From DATCDE01 sp038252405 (GTDB lineage: Bacteria > Actinomycetota > Actinomycetes > Prado026): a stretch of 45,401 nucleotides of DNA. The position numbers were made by a program, and so were the translations under genes. Within the stretch, counting starts at the first letter, position 1. Each line of letters begins with the position of its first letter. The stretch spans positions 1 through 45,401 of the forward strand of contig JBBSAJ010000020.1 in NCBI GenBank assembly GCA_038252405.1. Reading direction: 5' to 3'. This document shows positions 7,738-16,533 of the stretch, in pieces. The notes under the pieces were generated by a model, which saw only the letters and a program-made list of their open reading frames with translations, was not told the origin of the DNA and ran no database searches.

Positions 7738-8550
7738 TCACGCCAGGCCGGTACCCCGGCCGATGAGCAGCGCGACCACGGTGACCGCCGCCGCGGTGGT
7801 CAGCGCGAACGGCGCCCTGGATGCCGGCGGCCAGCGCACCGCGAACGCCGCCGCGAGCAGCCCCGCGGTCACGGCCAGCAGGGCCAGCCCGAGGCCGCCC
7901 ACCGGGCCGGGCGGGGCCAGCGCGAGCAGCCCGGCCGCGACGCCGAGCAGGACACCGGCGAGCGCGCGGCTGCGCCCCGCACCCAGCCGCTGCGGCAGGC
8001 CGAGCACGCCCGCCGCGCGGTCGTCGTCCAGGTCGGGCAGCGCGTTCGCCAGGTGCGCGACCACCCCGAGCAGCGCCCCCGCGGCGGTGGCCCACCACGG
8101 CGGCCACGGATGGCCGGGCAGGGACAAGGTGACCACCGAGGGCAGCAGCCCGAAGCTCAGGGCGAACGGCAGGAACGACCAGCGGGTCCGTTTGACCCCC
8201 AGGTCGTAGGCCAGCCCGCCGGCGACCGCGACCAGGTGGGTCACCCCGGACCGCCAGCCGTTGGCCATCGACAGCGGCACGCAGGCGGCCAGCGCCACCG
8301 TCGCGGCCACCCGGGCGGCCCGCACCGGGACCGCTCCGGTGGCCAGCGGCTTGTCGGTGCGGCCGGCGGCGACGTCGCGCTCGCGGTCCACGAGGTCGTT
8401 GGTCCAGCCGATGGCCAGCTGCCCGCTGAGCAGCGCCGCGCCCAGCAGCACCGAGCCGGGCAGGCCGCGGCCGGCCTGCAGGGCCAGCGCCGTGCCGATG
8501 CCCGTGACCGCGAACGACGGGCCGGCGTGCGCCGCCTTCAGCAGCGCCAC
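7738..8550 (-). CDS. UbiA-family prenyltransferase
   Basis: A 270-residue integral membrane protein with about eight hydrophobic helices. The first Asp-rich motif NDLVDRERD (residues 51-59) and a second, DLDDD, around residue 165 are the Mg-diphosphate binding motifs of UbiA aromatic prenyltransferases. The YDLGVKRTRWSFLPF loop also fits. The aromatic substrate cannot be read from sequence. The GTG start at 8550 lies 5 bases after the stop of the upstream CxxC gene, so the two are probably co-translated; a longer in-frame reading overlaps that gene in shadow frame and was not used. Confidence 0.85.
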   Translation of the reverse strand: MALLKAAHAGPSFAVTGIGTALALQAGRGLPGSVLLGAALLSGQLAIGWTNDLVDRERDVAAGRTDKPLATGAVPVRAARVAATVALAACVPLSMANGWRSGVTHLVAVAGGLAYDLGVKRTRWSFLPFALSFGLLPSVVTLSLPGHPWPPWWATAAGALLGVVAHLANALPDLDDDRAAGVLGLPQRLGAGRSRALAGVLLGVAAGLLALAPPGPVGGLGLALLAVTAGLLAAAFAVRWPPASRAPFALTTAAAVTVVALLIGRGTGLA

Positions 8551-8555
8551 CAGGG

Positions 8556-9317
8556 TCAGGCCTTGACGCCCGGCGCGCCGGGCTGGTCCAGCCCGGCGAG
8601 CGCGCCCTCCAACCGCAGGCCCGGCGTCAGGTCGCGCGCGACGTCGCCGACGACACCGTCGGTGTGGACGAGCACCGCGGTGACCCCGACCGCGTCGAAG
8701 CTGCTGGCCAGCGTCTGGCCGGCGTCCACGGCGACCAGAGCGATGCCCCCCAGGATGTCGGTGTTGACGGCGTTCAGCCGGTCGGTCTGGCTGGGCGAGC
8801 CCACCAGCACCAGCCGCAGGCTGGCCGCGGTGGCCTGCTTGAGCAGCTCGAACAGGATGGGGGCGCAGTCGCTGCAGTTGTCCGGGACCAGGGCCAGCAC
8901 GGCCGGGCGCATCGCCCGGTTGTCGACCGGCTGGCCGCTGATGGTCACGGTGCCGGCGGGCAGCAGCCCGCCGACCTGGCCGGGGACGGCGGCCGGCGCG
9001 GTGGCCAGCGGCGTGGAGAAGCCGGCGACCGGGCCGCCGCGCGGGGCGATCGCGGCCAGCCCGCTGCCGACCAGGGCCAGCACCGCCAGCACGACGACGA
9101 GCAGCACCGGCGGCGGCAGCCGGCGCAGCAGCACCCGGCGGGGTGCGCCGGGGCGGCCGTCGGCCTTGGCCCGCAGCTCGCGGTAGTACGCGTGGCGGTC
9201 CTCGTCGAGGGCCCGGGCGTCGTCGGGGACCAGCAGCGCCAGCCCCTCGAGCGCGGCCGCGTCGAGGTCGTCGTGGCGCCCCTCCGGATCCGGTGGCTGT
9301 CCGGATGCCCCGCTCAT
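8556..9317 (-). CDS. Single-pass membrane protein with thioredoxin-like CxxC domain
   Basis: A 253-residue protein with an acidic cytoplasmic N terminus of ~65 residues, basic PRRVLLRRL, one membrane helix (~70-90) and an extracytoplasmic C-terminal domain. That domain has VPDNCSDCAPILFELL, with Cys148 and Cys151 in a CxxC at the start of a helix, and a later VGSPSQTDRL strand, a layout like thioredoxin/TlpA redoxins. A role in membrane-proximal thiol-disulfide chemistry is inferred; the missing canonical WC-x2-C context makes this tentative. It precedes the UbiA gene by 5 bases. The ATG at 9317 was chosen because residues before it are low-quality and a CATACT box lies 6 bases upstream. Confidence 0.7.
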   Translation of the reverse strand: MSGASGQPPDPEGRHDDLDAAALEGLALLVPDDARALDEDRHAYYRELRAKADGRPGAPRRVLLRRLPPPVLLVVVLAVLALVGSGLAAIAPRGGPVAGFSTPLATAPAAVPGQVGGLLPAGTVTISGQPVDNRAMRPAVLALVPDNCSDCAPILFELLKQATAASLRLVLVGSPSQTDRLNAVNTDILGGIALVAVDAGQTLASSFDAVGVTAVLVHTDGVVGDVARDLTPGLRLEGALAGLDQPGAPGVKA

Positions 9318-9428
9318 CCGGACAGTATGCGCCCCCACCCGCTTCCGCGGCCGGACGACGATCACGAGCGGGCCGCCCACAGCACGTCCCGGGGACCCTT
9401 GTCAAGCCCCTGACCTGCGCAAACGCCC

Positions 9429-9457
9429 TTAAGGGTGGCCTGACCGCGTGTTATCCT
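9429..9457 (+). promoter_or_regulatory. Putative carD promoter
   Basis: TATCCT at 9452-9457 fits an actinobacterial -10 box. TTAAGG at 9429-9434 sits 17 bp upstream as a weak -35. The transcript would start about 20 bases before the carD ATG and include the GAGGAAGGGG ribosome binding site at 9464-9473. Confidence 0.45.
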
Positions 9458-9484
9458 GAGGGCCGAGGAAGGGGTACCGCACAT

Positions 9485-9967
9485 ATGATCTTTCAGGTCG
9501 GCGAAACGGTCGTCTACCCCCATCACGGGGCAGCCCTCATCGAAGCCATCGAGTCTCGGGTCATCAAAGGGGTGGAGAAGACCTACCTGGTCCTCAAGGT
9601 CGCCCAGGGCGACCTGACCGTGCGTGTCCCCGCCGACAACGCCGAGTTCGTCGGCGTGCGCGACGTGGTCGGCGCCGAGGGCCTGGAGCGGGTCTTCTCC
9701 GTGCTGCGCTTGCCGCACACCGAGGAGCCCACCAACTGGTCGCGCCGCTACAAGGCCAACCTTGAGAAGCTCGCCTCCGGCGACGTCATCAAGGTCGCCG
9801 AGGTGGTCCGCGACCTGTGGCGCCGCGAGCGCGAGCGCGGGCTGTCGGCCGGCGAGAAGCGGATGTTGGCGAAGGCCCGGCAGATCCTTGTGTCGGAGCT
9901 AGCACTTGCCGAGAACACCACCGAGGACAAGGCAGAGGCCATCCTCGACGAGGTCCTGGCGTCCTGA
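9485..9967 (+). CDS. carD: CarD-family transcriptional regulator
   Basis: A 160-residue essential RNA-polymerase-binding factor. The N-terminal RNAP-interacting Tudor-like domain begins MIFQVGETVVYPHHGAALIE and continues through TYLVLKVAQGDLTVRVP. The C-terminal half (YKANLEKLASGDVIKVAEVVRDLWRRERERGLSAGEKRML) is the helical DNA-binding domain that stabilises open promoter complexes at rRNA and housekeeping genes. Length and sequence are normal for actinobacterial CarD. A strong GAGGAAGGGG precedes the ATG, unlike many leaderless genes nearby. It heads the conserved carD-PIN/TRAM-ispD-ispF block. Confidence 0.96.
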   Translation: MIFQVGETVVYPHHGAALIEAIESRVIKGVEKTYLVLKVAQGDLTVRVPADNAEFVGVRDVVGAEGLERVFSVLRLPHTEEPTNWSRRYKANLEKLASGDVIKVAEVVRDLWRRERERGLSAGEKRMLAKARQILVSELALAENTTEDKAEAILDEVLAS

Positions 9968-10032
9968 GGGCGGGCGGGCCGCGTCCCGCCCCTCGACCCG
10001 GCTGCGGCCGGGCGGAAACGCTGGAGGACCCG

Positions 10033-11142
10033 ATGAGTCCCCGACCGGCTCGGGTGCCGAACGTCGTCGTCGAGCTGCTGCGCCTGTGCGTGGTCATCTT
10101 CTTCGCGGGCCTCGGCTACGAGGTCTCCCTGCTCGTGCGCAACGAGGCCGGGCAGGGGGCGCTGGGCGTCGACCCGATCTGGCTGGGACTGCTGCTGGGC
10201 ACCGCGACCGGGTTCGTGCTCGGCGGCATGGTCGGCCGGGTGACCGAGCGGGCCGTCAGCCGCACCGAGCGCAGCCTGCAGGGGGTCTCCGCCGAGCACA
10301 TCGTGGCCGGCGTCTTCGGCGCGGTGCTCGGCCTGCTGGTCGGGGCCGCGGTGGCCTGGCCGGTGTTCCTCATCGGCGACCGGCTGCTCGCCGTCCCGCT
10401 GTTCGCCTTCGTGCTGGTGACCCTCGCGCTGCTCGGCTACCGGGTCGGCACGTCCCGCCGGGACGGCATGCTCGGCCTGTTCGGCCCGACCGCGGGGCTG
10501 CCGCCGCGCCAACCGGTCACCGCGCAGCTGCCGCGTATCGTGGACACCTCGATCGCCATCGACGGCCGGGTCCTGGACGTCGTCAAGGCCGGCTTCCTGG
10601 GCGGCCGGATGCTGGTGCCGGCACCGGTGCTGGCCGAGCTGCAGGGGTTGGCCGACGCCGCCGACGACCTGCGCCGCGGCCGCGGCCGGCGCGGGCTGGA
10701 GGTGCTCGAGGCGCTGCGCCGCGAGCCCGGCGTGGACGTCGAGGTCATCGACGACGAGGCGCCCGGCGTCCCCGAGGTCGACGCCAAGCTGGTCCGGATG
10801 TCCCTCGACCGGGGCGCGGCGCTGCTCACCCTGGACACCAACCTGGCCCGCACCGCCGCGCTGGCCGGCGTCCGGGTGATGAACCTGCACGCGCTGACGC
10901 TGGCCGTGCGGCCCCCGGTGGTCGCCGGCGACGAGGTCACCGTGCTGCTCACCAAGGCGGGTCGCGAGCACGGGCAGGCCGTGGGCTACCTCGATGACGG
11001 CACCATGGTGGTCGTGGAGCGGGCCCGCGACGGCGTGGGCCACGAGGCGGAGGTCCAGGTGACCAGTGTGCTGACGACCGCGAACGGCCGGATGGTGTTC
11101 GCCAAGCCGTTGTCGATCGCGGGGACCCAGGTCCACGCGTGA
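10033..11142 (+). CDS. PIN/TRAM domain membrane protein (YacL-like)
   Basis: A 369-residue protein. The N-terminal 140 residues hold about four membrane helices (VVIFFAGLGYEVSLLV, LGLLLGTATGFVLGGM, VFGAVLGLLVGAAVAWPVFL, LFAFVLVTLALLGY). A PIN nuclease domain follows with Asp171 in IVDTS, an acidic VLAEL, EVDAKLV and LTLDTNL, giving the four acidic metal ligands. A C-terminal TRAM RNA-binding domain covers roughly residues 295-369 (EVTVLL to FAKPLS). It is likely a membrane-tethered RNase. The start follows GGAGG at 10023-10027. The stop overlaps the ispD GTG by four bases. Confidence 0.88.
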   Translation: MSPRPARVPNVVVELLRLCVVIFFAGLGYEVSLLVRNEAGQGALGVDPIWLGLLLGTATGFVLGGMVGRVTERAVSRTERSLQGVSAEHIVAGVFGAVLGLLVGAAVAWPVFLIGDRLLAVPLFAFVLVTLALLGYRVGTSRRDGMLGLFGPTAGLPPRQPVTAQLPRIVDTSIAIDGRVLDVVKAGFLGGRMLVPAPVLAELQGLADAADDLRRGRGRRGLEVLEALRREPGVDVEVIDDEAPGVPEVDAKLVRMSLDRGAALLTLDTNLARTAALAGVRVMNLHALTLAVRPPVVAGDEVTVLLTKAGREHGQAVGYLDDGTMVVVERARDGVGHEAEVQVTSVLTTANGRMVFAKPLSIAGTQVHA

Positions 11143-11858
11143 CCACGGCGGCCGTCGTCCCGGCCGCGGGACGCGGCGAGCGCCTCGGCCCGGGCACCCC
11201 GAAGGCGCTGCGCCTGCTCGGGGGGGTGCCGCTGCTCGTGCATGCCGTCCACGCGCTGTCCGCGGCCCGCTCCGTCGACCTGGTCGTGGTCGCGGCGCCC
11301 CCGGACGGCGTGGCCCAGGTGCGCGCCCTGCTCGCCGACCACGAGGTCGGCGCCGAGGTGGCCGTGGTGGCCGGGGGGGCCACCCGGCAGGAGTCGGTGC
11401 GGCTGGCGCTGGCCGCGCTGCCCGACGACGTCGACGTCGTGCTGGTCCACGACGCGGCCCGCCCGCTGGCCCCGGTGGAGCTGGTCGACCGGGTCGCCGC
11501 GGCGGTGCGCGACGGCGCGGACGCCGTCGTCCCCGGGCTGCCGGTCGCCGACACGGTCAAGCGGGTGGACCCGACCGGACGGGTCGAGGAGACCCTGGAC
11601 CGCTCGGCGCTGCGGGCGATCCAGACCCCGCAGGGGTTCCGGCGGGCGGTGCTGGCCGCCGCGCACGCCCGCGCGGACGGTGCTGCGGACGGCGCGGTCC
11701 CCGACGTGACCGACGATGCCGGCCTGGTGGAGCGCGCCGGTGGCACCGTGGTGGTCGTGCCCGGCGACGAGGAGGCCTTCAAGGTGACCCGACCGTTCGA
11801 CCTGCTGCTGGCCGAGGCGCTGCTGGCCCGGCGCCGGGCGCTGCGGTCCCAGCCGTGA
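11139..11858 (+). CDS. ispD: 2-C-methyl-D-erythritol 4-phosphate cytidylyltransferase
   Basis: A 239-residue non-mevalonate pathway enzyme that makes CDP-ME from MEP and CTP. The nucleotide-binding signature VVPAAGRGERLGPGTPKAL is at the N terminus. The VLVHDAARPLAP motif and PVADTVKRVD segment are intact, as is the ending DEEAFKVTRPFDLLLAEALL. It starts at a GTG overlapping the PIN-TRAM stop and ends overlapping the ispF start, so these genes are translationally coupled. Enzymes IspD and IspF act two steps apart in isoprenoid synthesis. Confidence 0.95.
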   Translation: MTTAAVVPAAGRGERLGPGTPKALRLLGGVPLLVHAVHALSAARSVDLVVVAAPPDGVAQVRALLADHEVGAEVAVVAGGATRQESVRLALAALPDDVDVVLVHDAARPLAPVELVDRVAAAVRDGADAVVPGLPVADTVKRVDPTGRVEETLDRSALRAIQTPQGFRRAVLAAAHARADGAADGAVPDVTDDAGLVERAGGTVVVVPGDEEAFKVTRPFDLLLAEALLARRRALRSQP

Positions 11859-12328
11859 GGGTGGGCCTCGGCGTCGACGTCCACCCGCTGGAGGCCGGCC
11901 GGCCGATGTGGCTGGCCGGGCTGCTGTGGCCGGGCGAGCCGGCCGGCTGCGCCGGGCCCTCCGACGGCGACGTCGCGGCGCACGCGCTGTGCGACGCGGT
12001 GCTCTCGGCCGCGGGGCTGGGCGACCTGGGGGCCTGGTTCGGCACCGACCGGCCGGAGTGGGCCGGTGCCTCGGGGGTGGCGCTGCTCGGGGAGACCGCG
12101 CGGATCCTCGCCGACGCGGGCTGGGTCGTCGGGAACGCCGCCGTCTCGGTGATCGGCAACCGGCCCAAGCTGGCCGGGCGCCGGGTCGAGGCGGAGCGCG
12201 CGCTGTCGGCGGCGCTCGGTGGGGCGCCGGTGTCGGTGGCCGCCACGACGACGGACGGTCTCGGCCTGACCGGCCGCGGCGAGGGCCTGGCCGCCTTCGC
12301 CACCGCGTTGGTGGTCCCGCGCGGCTGA
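11855..12328 (+). CDS. ispF: 2-C-methyl-D-erythritol 2,4-cyclodiphosphate synthase with His-to-Pro change
   Basis: A 157-residue homotrimeric zinc enzyme that cyclises CDP-ME 2-phosphate to MEcPP. The metal ligands Asp8, His10 (VDVH) and His43 (AAHAL) are present, as is the TTTDGLGLTGRGEG signature. However the usual AGHSDGDV motif reads AGPSDGDV: residue 35 is Pro (codon CCC, 11957-11959) where E. coli His34 and the mycobacterial enzyme have His. A single A-to-C change from CAC would produce it. This His lies in the active site of characterised IspF, so the enzyme may be impaired, or the base may be an error. Start GTG overlaps the ispD stop. Confidence 0.92.
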   Translation: MRVGLGVDVHPLEAGRPMWLAGLLWPGEPAGCAGPSDGDVAAHALCDAVLSAAGLGDLGAWFGTDRPEWAGASGVALLGETARILADAGWVVGNAAVSVIGNRPKLAGRRVEAERALSAALGGAPVSVAATTTDGLGLTGRGEGLAAFATALVVPRG

Positions 12329-12359
12329 CCCCGTGTGGCCGGGGACGCTGCCCCGTGCC

Positions 12360-12365
12360 TAAGGT
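12360..12365 (+). promoter_or_regulatory. -10 box TAAGGT, leaderless start
   Basis: TAAGGT ends 6 bases before the ATG at 12372 and no ribosome binding site is present between ispF and this gene. This supports a separate leaderless transcript. Confidence 0.5.
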
Positions 12366-12371
12366 CGAGCC

Positions 12372-12770
12372 ATGTCCGTACCCCTTCCTGACGCCGCCAG
12401 GGCCATGCTCGACAGCCCCGAGTTCGCCACCATCGCGACCATCGAGCCGGACGGCCGGCCGCACCTGTCCGTGGTCTGGGTCGAGCGCGACGGCGACGAC
12501 GTGCTGGTCTCCACCGTCAAGGGCCGCCGCAAGCACGTCAACCTGGAGCGGGACCCCCGGGCCACCGTGCTCGTCTACCTCAAGGACGACCCGTACCGGT
12601 ACGTCGAGGTGCGCGGCACCGCGACGATGGTCGACGAGGGCGGCCCCGAGCTGATCGAGGCGCTGTCCCAGAAGTACCACGGCCGGCCGTACACGGCGGA
12701 CGAGGGCACCGGCAACGTCCGCGTCGTCGTCCGGGTCACGCCGGAGAAGGTCGTCGTCCGCGGCGGTTGA
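12372..12770 (+). CDS. PPOX-class (F420/FMN) split-barrel oxidoreductase
   Basis: A 132-residue pyridoxamine 5'-phosphate oxidase-like split barrel. The usual features are FATIATIEPDGRPHLSVVWVERDGDDVLVST, KGRRKHVNLERDPRATVLV, then RYVEVRGTATMVDEGG. In actinobacteria small proteins of this subgroup generally bind F420, sometimes FMN or heme breakdown ligands; which applies here is not visible. It lies between ispF and cysS but appears to have its own leaderless promoter. A regular family member in length and motifs. Confidence 0.85.
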   Translation: MSVPLPDAARAMLDSPEFATIATIEPDGRPHLSVVWVERDGDDVLVSTVKGRRKHVNLERDPRATVLVYLKDDPYRYVEVRGTATMVDEGGPELIEALSQKYHGRPYTADEGTGNVRVVVRVTPEKVVVRGG

Positions 12771-12780
12771 TCCACCCCCG

Positions 12781-12786
12781 TACCCT
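12781..12786 (+). promoter_or_regulatory. -10 box TACCCT for cysS, leaderless start
   Basis: TACCCT ends 6 bases before the cysS GTG at 12793. The spacing and lack of a Shine-Dalgarno sequence argue for leaderless initiation at this GTG. Confidence 0.5.
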
Positions 12787-12792
12787 GGGACG

Positions 12793-14186
<1,394 letters not shown>

Positions 14187-14187
<1 letters not shown>

Positions 14188-15173
14188 TGGCCGGCAACTC
14201 CCAGCGGCAGGGCGCCAAGCGCACCCCCGGGACGAAGAAGGGCGCGACCGTCGGCAGCGGCGGCCAGAAGTCCAAGGGGCTGCGCGGGCGCGGTCCCACG
14301 CCGAAGGCCACCGAGCGCACCAAGCACGTCGCCGCGAAGCGGTCCTCGACGGCCGCCCGCCGCGGCGGTCCGGCGCCGGTCCAGGGCGGGCGGTCGGGAA
14401 CCGGCCGGCCGGGCGGTCGGCCGACGGCGCGCGAGGGCAACGAGGTCGTGGCCGGCCGCAACTCCGTGGTCGAGGCGCTGCGGGCCCACATCCCGGCCAC
14501 CGCGCTGCACGTGGCCGACCGCATCGACGCCGACGACCGGGTCAAGGAGGCCGTCCAGCTGGCCAACGCGGCCCGGCTGCCGATCCTCGAGGTGCCGCGC
14601 GGCGAGCTGGACCGGATGGCCGCCGGCGCGGTCCACCAGGGCATCACCTTGACCGTGCCGGCGTACCACTACGCCCACCCCGACGACCTGCCGCACCGGG
14701 CCGAGGAGACGGGCACCCCGCCGCTCATCGTGGCCCTGGACGGCGTCACCGACCCGCGCAACCTCGGCGCCGTGGTGCGCTCGGCCGCCGCGTTCGGTGC
14801 GCACGGCGTCGTCGTGCCGGAGCGCCGGGCGGCGGGCATGACGGCGTCCGCCTGGAAGTCGTCGGCCGGTGCGGCCGCGCGGATCCCGGTGGCGCGGGCC
14901 ACCAACCTGACCCGTCAGCTGGAGAAGTACCGGGAGGCCGGCCTGGTCGTGGTCGGCCTGGACGCCGACGGCACCGTGGACGCCGCCGACCTGGAGGTGG
15001 CCACCGACCCGCTGGTGGTCGTGGTCGGCGCCGAGGGCGCCGGGCTGTCCCGGCTGGTGGTCCGCGCCTGCGACCTGCTGGTGCGCATCCCGATGGCCAG
15101 GGGCAACGAGTCGCTCAACGCGGGGGTCGCGGCTGGCATCGTGCTCTACGAGGTGGCCCGGCACCGCAGCTGA
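14187..15173 (+). CDS. rlmB: 23S rRNA (guanosine-2'-O-)-methyltransferase RlmB (TrmH family)
   Basis: A 328-residue SPOUT methyltransferase. Residues 1-85 are a basic, low-complexity Lys/Arg/Gly-rich extension common in actinobacterial members. The RNA-binding L30e-like domain begins around VVAGRNSVVEALRA. The SPOUT knot follows with VALDGVTDPRNLGAVVRSAAAFG, VVVVGAEGAGLS and IPMARGNESLNAGVAAGIVLYE. Expected to methylate G2251 of 23S rRNA, though related TrmH enzymes differ in target. Start ATG overlaps the cysS stop; a longer upstream frame is shadow sequence. Confidence 0.92.
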
Positions 15174-15185
15174 GCGATGCCACCC

Positions 15186-15232
15186 ATGAAGGGTAGGAAG
15201 GTGCGGCCCTGCGCACAGAAGGGCACCTTCAT
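15186..15232. repeat. 47-bp palindromic interspersed repeat, copy 1
   Basis: The element runs from ATGAAGGG to ACCTTCAT and is nearly the reverse complement of itself at its ends. Its reverse complement matches 45037-45083 at 38 of 47 positions with no gap. Inside it, GAAGGT/ACCTTC and GCCCT/AGGGC can pair into one hairpin. It lies between convergent rlmB and the DUF4032 gene and could also act as their terminator. Its TGA (15231-15229, minus strand) is the stop codon of the DUF4032 gene. Confidence 0.75.
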
Positions 15233-16506
15233 GCGGAAGGGGGGGAGTCGGTGGGGGTGAAGGTCAGCCGCAGCGAGGCGGTGTCGTCCGACGGTGTGCC
15301 GATCCGGGTGCCGAGCACCGCCTGCTCGTCCGGCTTGCGGGTCAGCACGTCGACCAGGTAGCTCTCCACGGCCGCGATGATCCCCACGTCGTGCCCGGCC
15401 TGCTCGGACAGGAACCAGCGGTGCTCGAGCACCTCGTGGAACACCTCGGCCGGCTCCAGCTTGCCGCGCAGCCCCCGGGGCACCGCCTTGACGACCGGCT
15501 CGAACACCTCGGTGAGCCAGCGGTGCGCGACGATCTCCTCCGACTCCTCGCCCAGGCCGGCCCGGTAGGTGTCCAGGTCGTTGAGCAGCCGCCGGGCCTG
15601 GTTCTCCTGGACGTCGAGCCCGGTCAGCCGCAGCAGCCGGCGGCTGTGGTGGCCGGCGTCCACCACCTTGGGCTGCACCGTGAACCGCGGCCCGTCCGAC
15701 TCGGTGGACACCTGCAGCTCGGCGACGTCGAAGCCCAGCTCGTTTAGCCGCCGGATGTGCGAGTCGACCCGGTGCCGCTCGGCCGTGAGGACGGTCAGCG
15801 GGCTGGTGAGCTCGTTCCACAGCCCGACGTAGCGCTGCGAGACGGCGTCCGCGGTGCGCATCGGGTCGATCGTCTCGTGCAGCATCCCGCCGGCCTGCAG
15901 GTCGAGCAGCTCGCCGTAGATGTTGACCCTGGCCACCTCGAGGTCGTTGCCCCGCTGCCCGTCGGACAGCGTCGGGTGCATCTCGCCGGTCTCGGCGTCC
16001 ACGAGGTATGCCGCGAACGCGCCGGCGTCCCGGCGGAACAAGGTGTTGGACAGCGAGCAGTCGTTCCAGGAGAAGCCGGTCAGGTGCAGCCGGACGATGA
16101 GCAGGGACAAGGCGTCCAGCAGCCGGTTGGCCGTGTCCGGGCGCAGGGTCGTGGAGAACAGCGCGCGGTAGGGCAGCGAGAACTCCAGGTGCCGGGTGAT
16201 CAGCGCCGGCTCGATCGGCTGCCCGTCGGCCGTGGCCCGGCCGGTGACCACCCCGACGGCCTGCACGCTGGGCGCGCCCACCCGCTCGAGGGCGCGCAGC
16301 AGCCGGTACTCGTTGCGGGCCGCCCGCTCGGCCACCTCCTTGATCGCGTACACCCGGTGGCCCAGGCGCACGAACCGGACGACGTGGCGCGAGATGCCCC
16401 GCGGGAGGGCGACCAGCTGGTCGGCCGGCCACTCCTCCAGCGGGACGTGCCACGGCAGGACCAGGATGTCCGGGTCGTCGGGCGCCGCGGTGAAGACCAG
16501 GCCCAT
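15229..16506 (-). CDS. DUF4032 protein, kinase-like fold
   Basis: A 425-residue cytoplasmic protein of the DUF4032 family, found broadly in actinobacteria. The N-terminal half has kinase-like elements related to lipopolysaccharide (Kdo/WaaP) kinases: VYAIKEVAERAARNEYRLLRALE resembles a beta3 Lys and helix C, and GFSWNDCSLSNTLFRRDAG resembles a catalytic loop with YLVDAETGE as a DFG-like segment. Substrate unknown. The C-terminal ~150 residues are a family-specific domain. The stop codon is provided by the 47-bp repeat, so the extreme C terminus may have been reset by that insertion. Confidence 0.8.
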   Translation of the reverse strand: MGLVFTAAPDDPDILVLPWHVPLEEWPADQLVALPRGISRHVVRFVRLGHRVYAIKEVAERAARNEYRLLRALERVGAPSVQAVGVVTGRATADGQPIEPALITRHLEFSLPYRALFSTTLRPDTANRLLDALSLLIVRLHLTGFSWNDCSLSNTLFRRDAGAFAAYLVDAETGEMHPTLSDGQRGNDLEVARVNIYGELLDLQAGGMLHETIDPMRTADAVSQRYVGLWNELTSPLTVLTAERHRVDSHIRRLNELGFDVAELQVSTESDGPRFTVQPKVVDAGHHSRRLLRLTGLDVQENQARRLLNDLDTYRAGLGEESEEIVAHRWLTEVFEPVVKAVPRGLRGKLEPAEVFHEVLEHRWFLSEQAGHDVGIIAAVESYLVDVLTRKPDEQAVLGTRIGTPSDDTASLRLTFTPTDSPPSA

Positions 16507-16533
16507 CGGGTCCGCCCCTCGGGCCGCCCTGGC

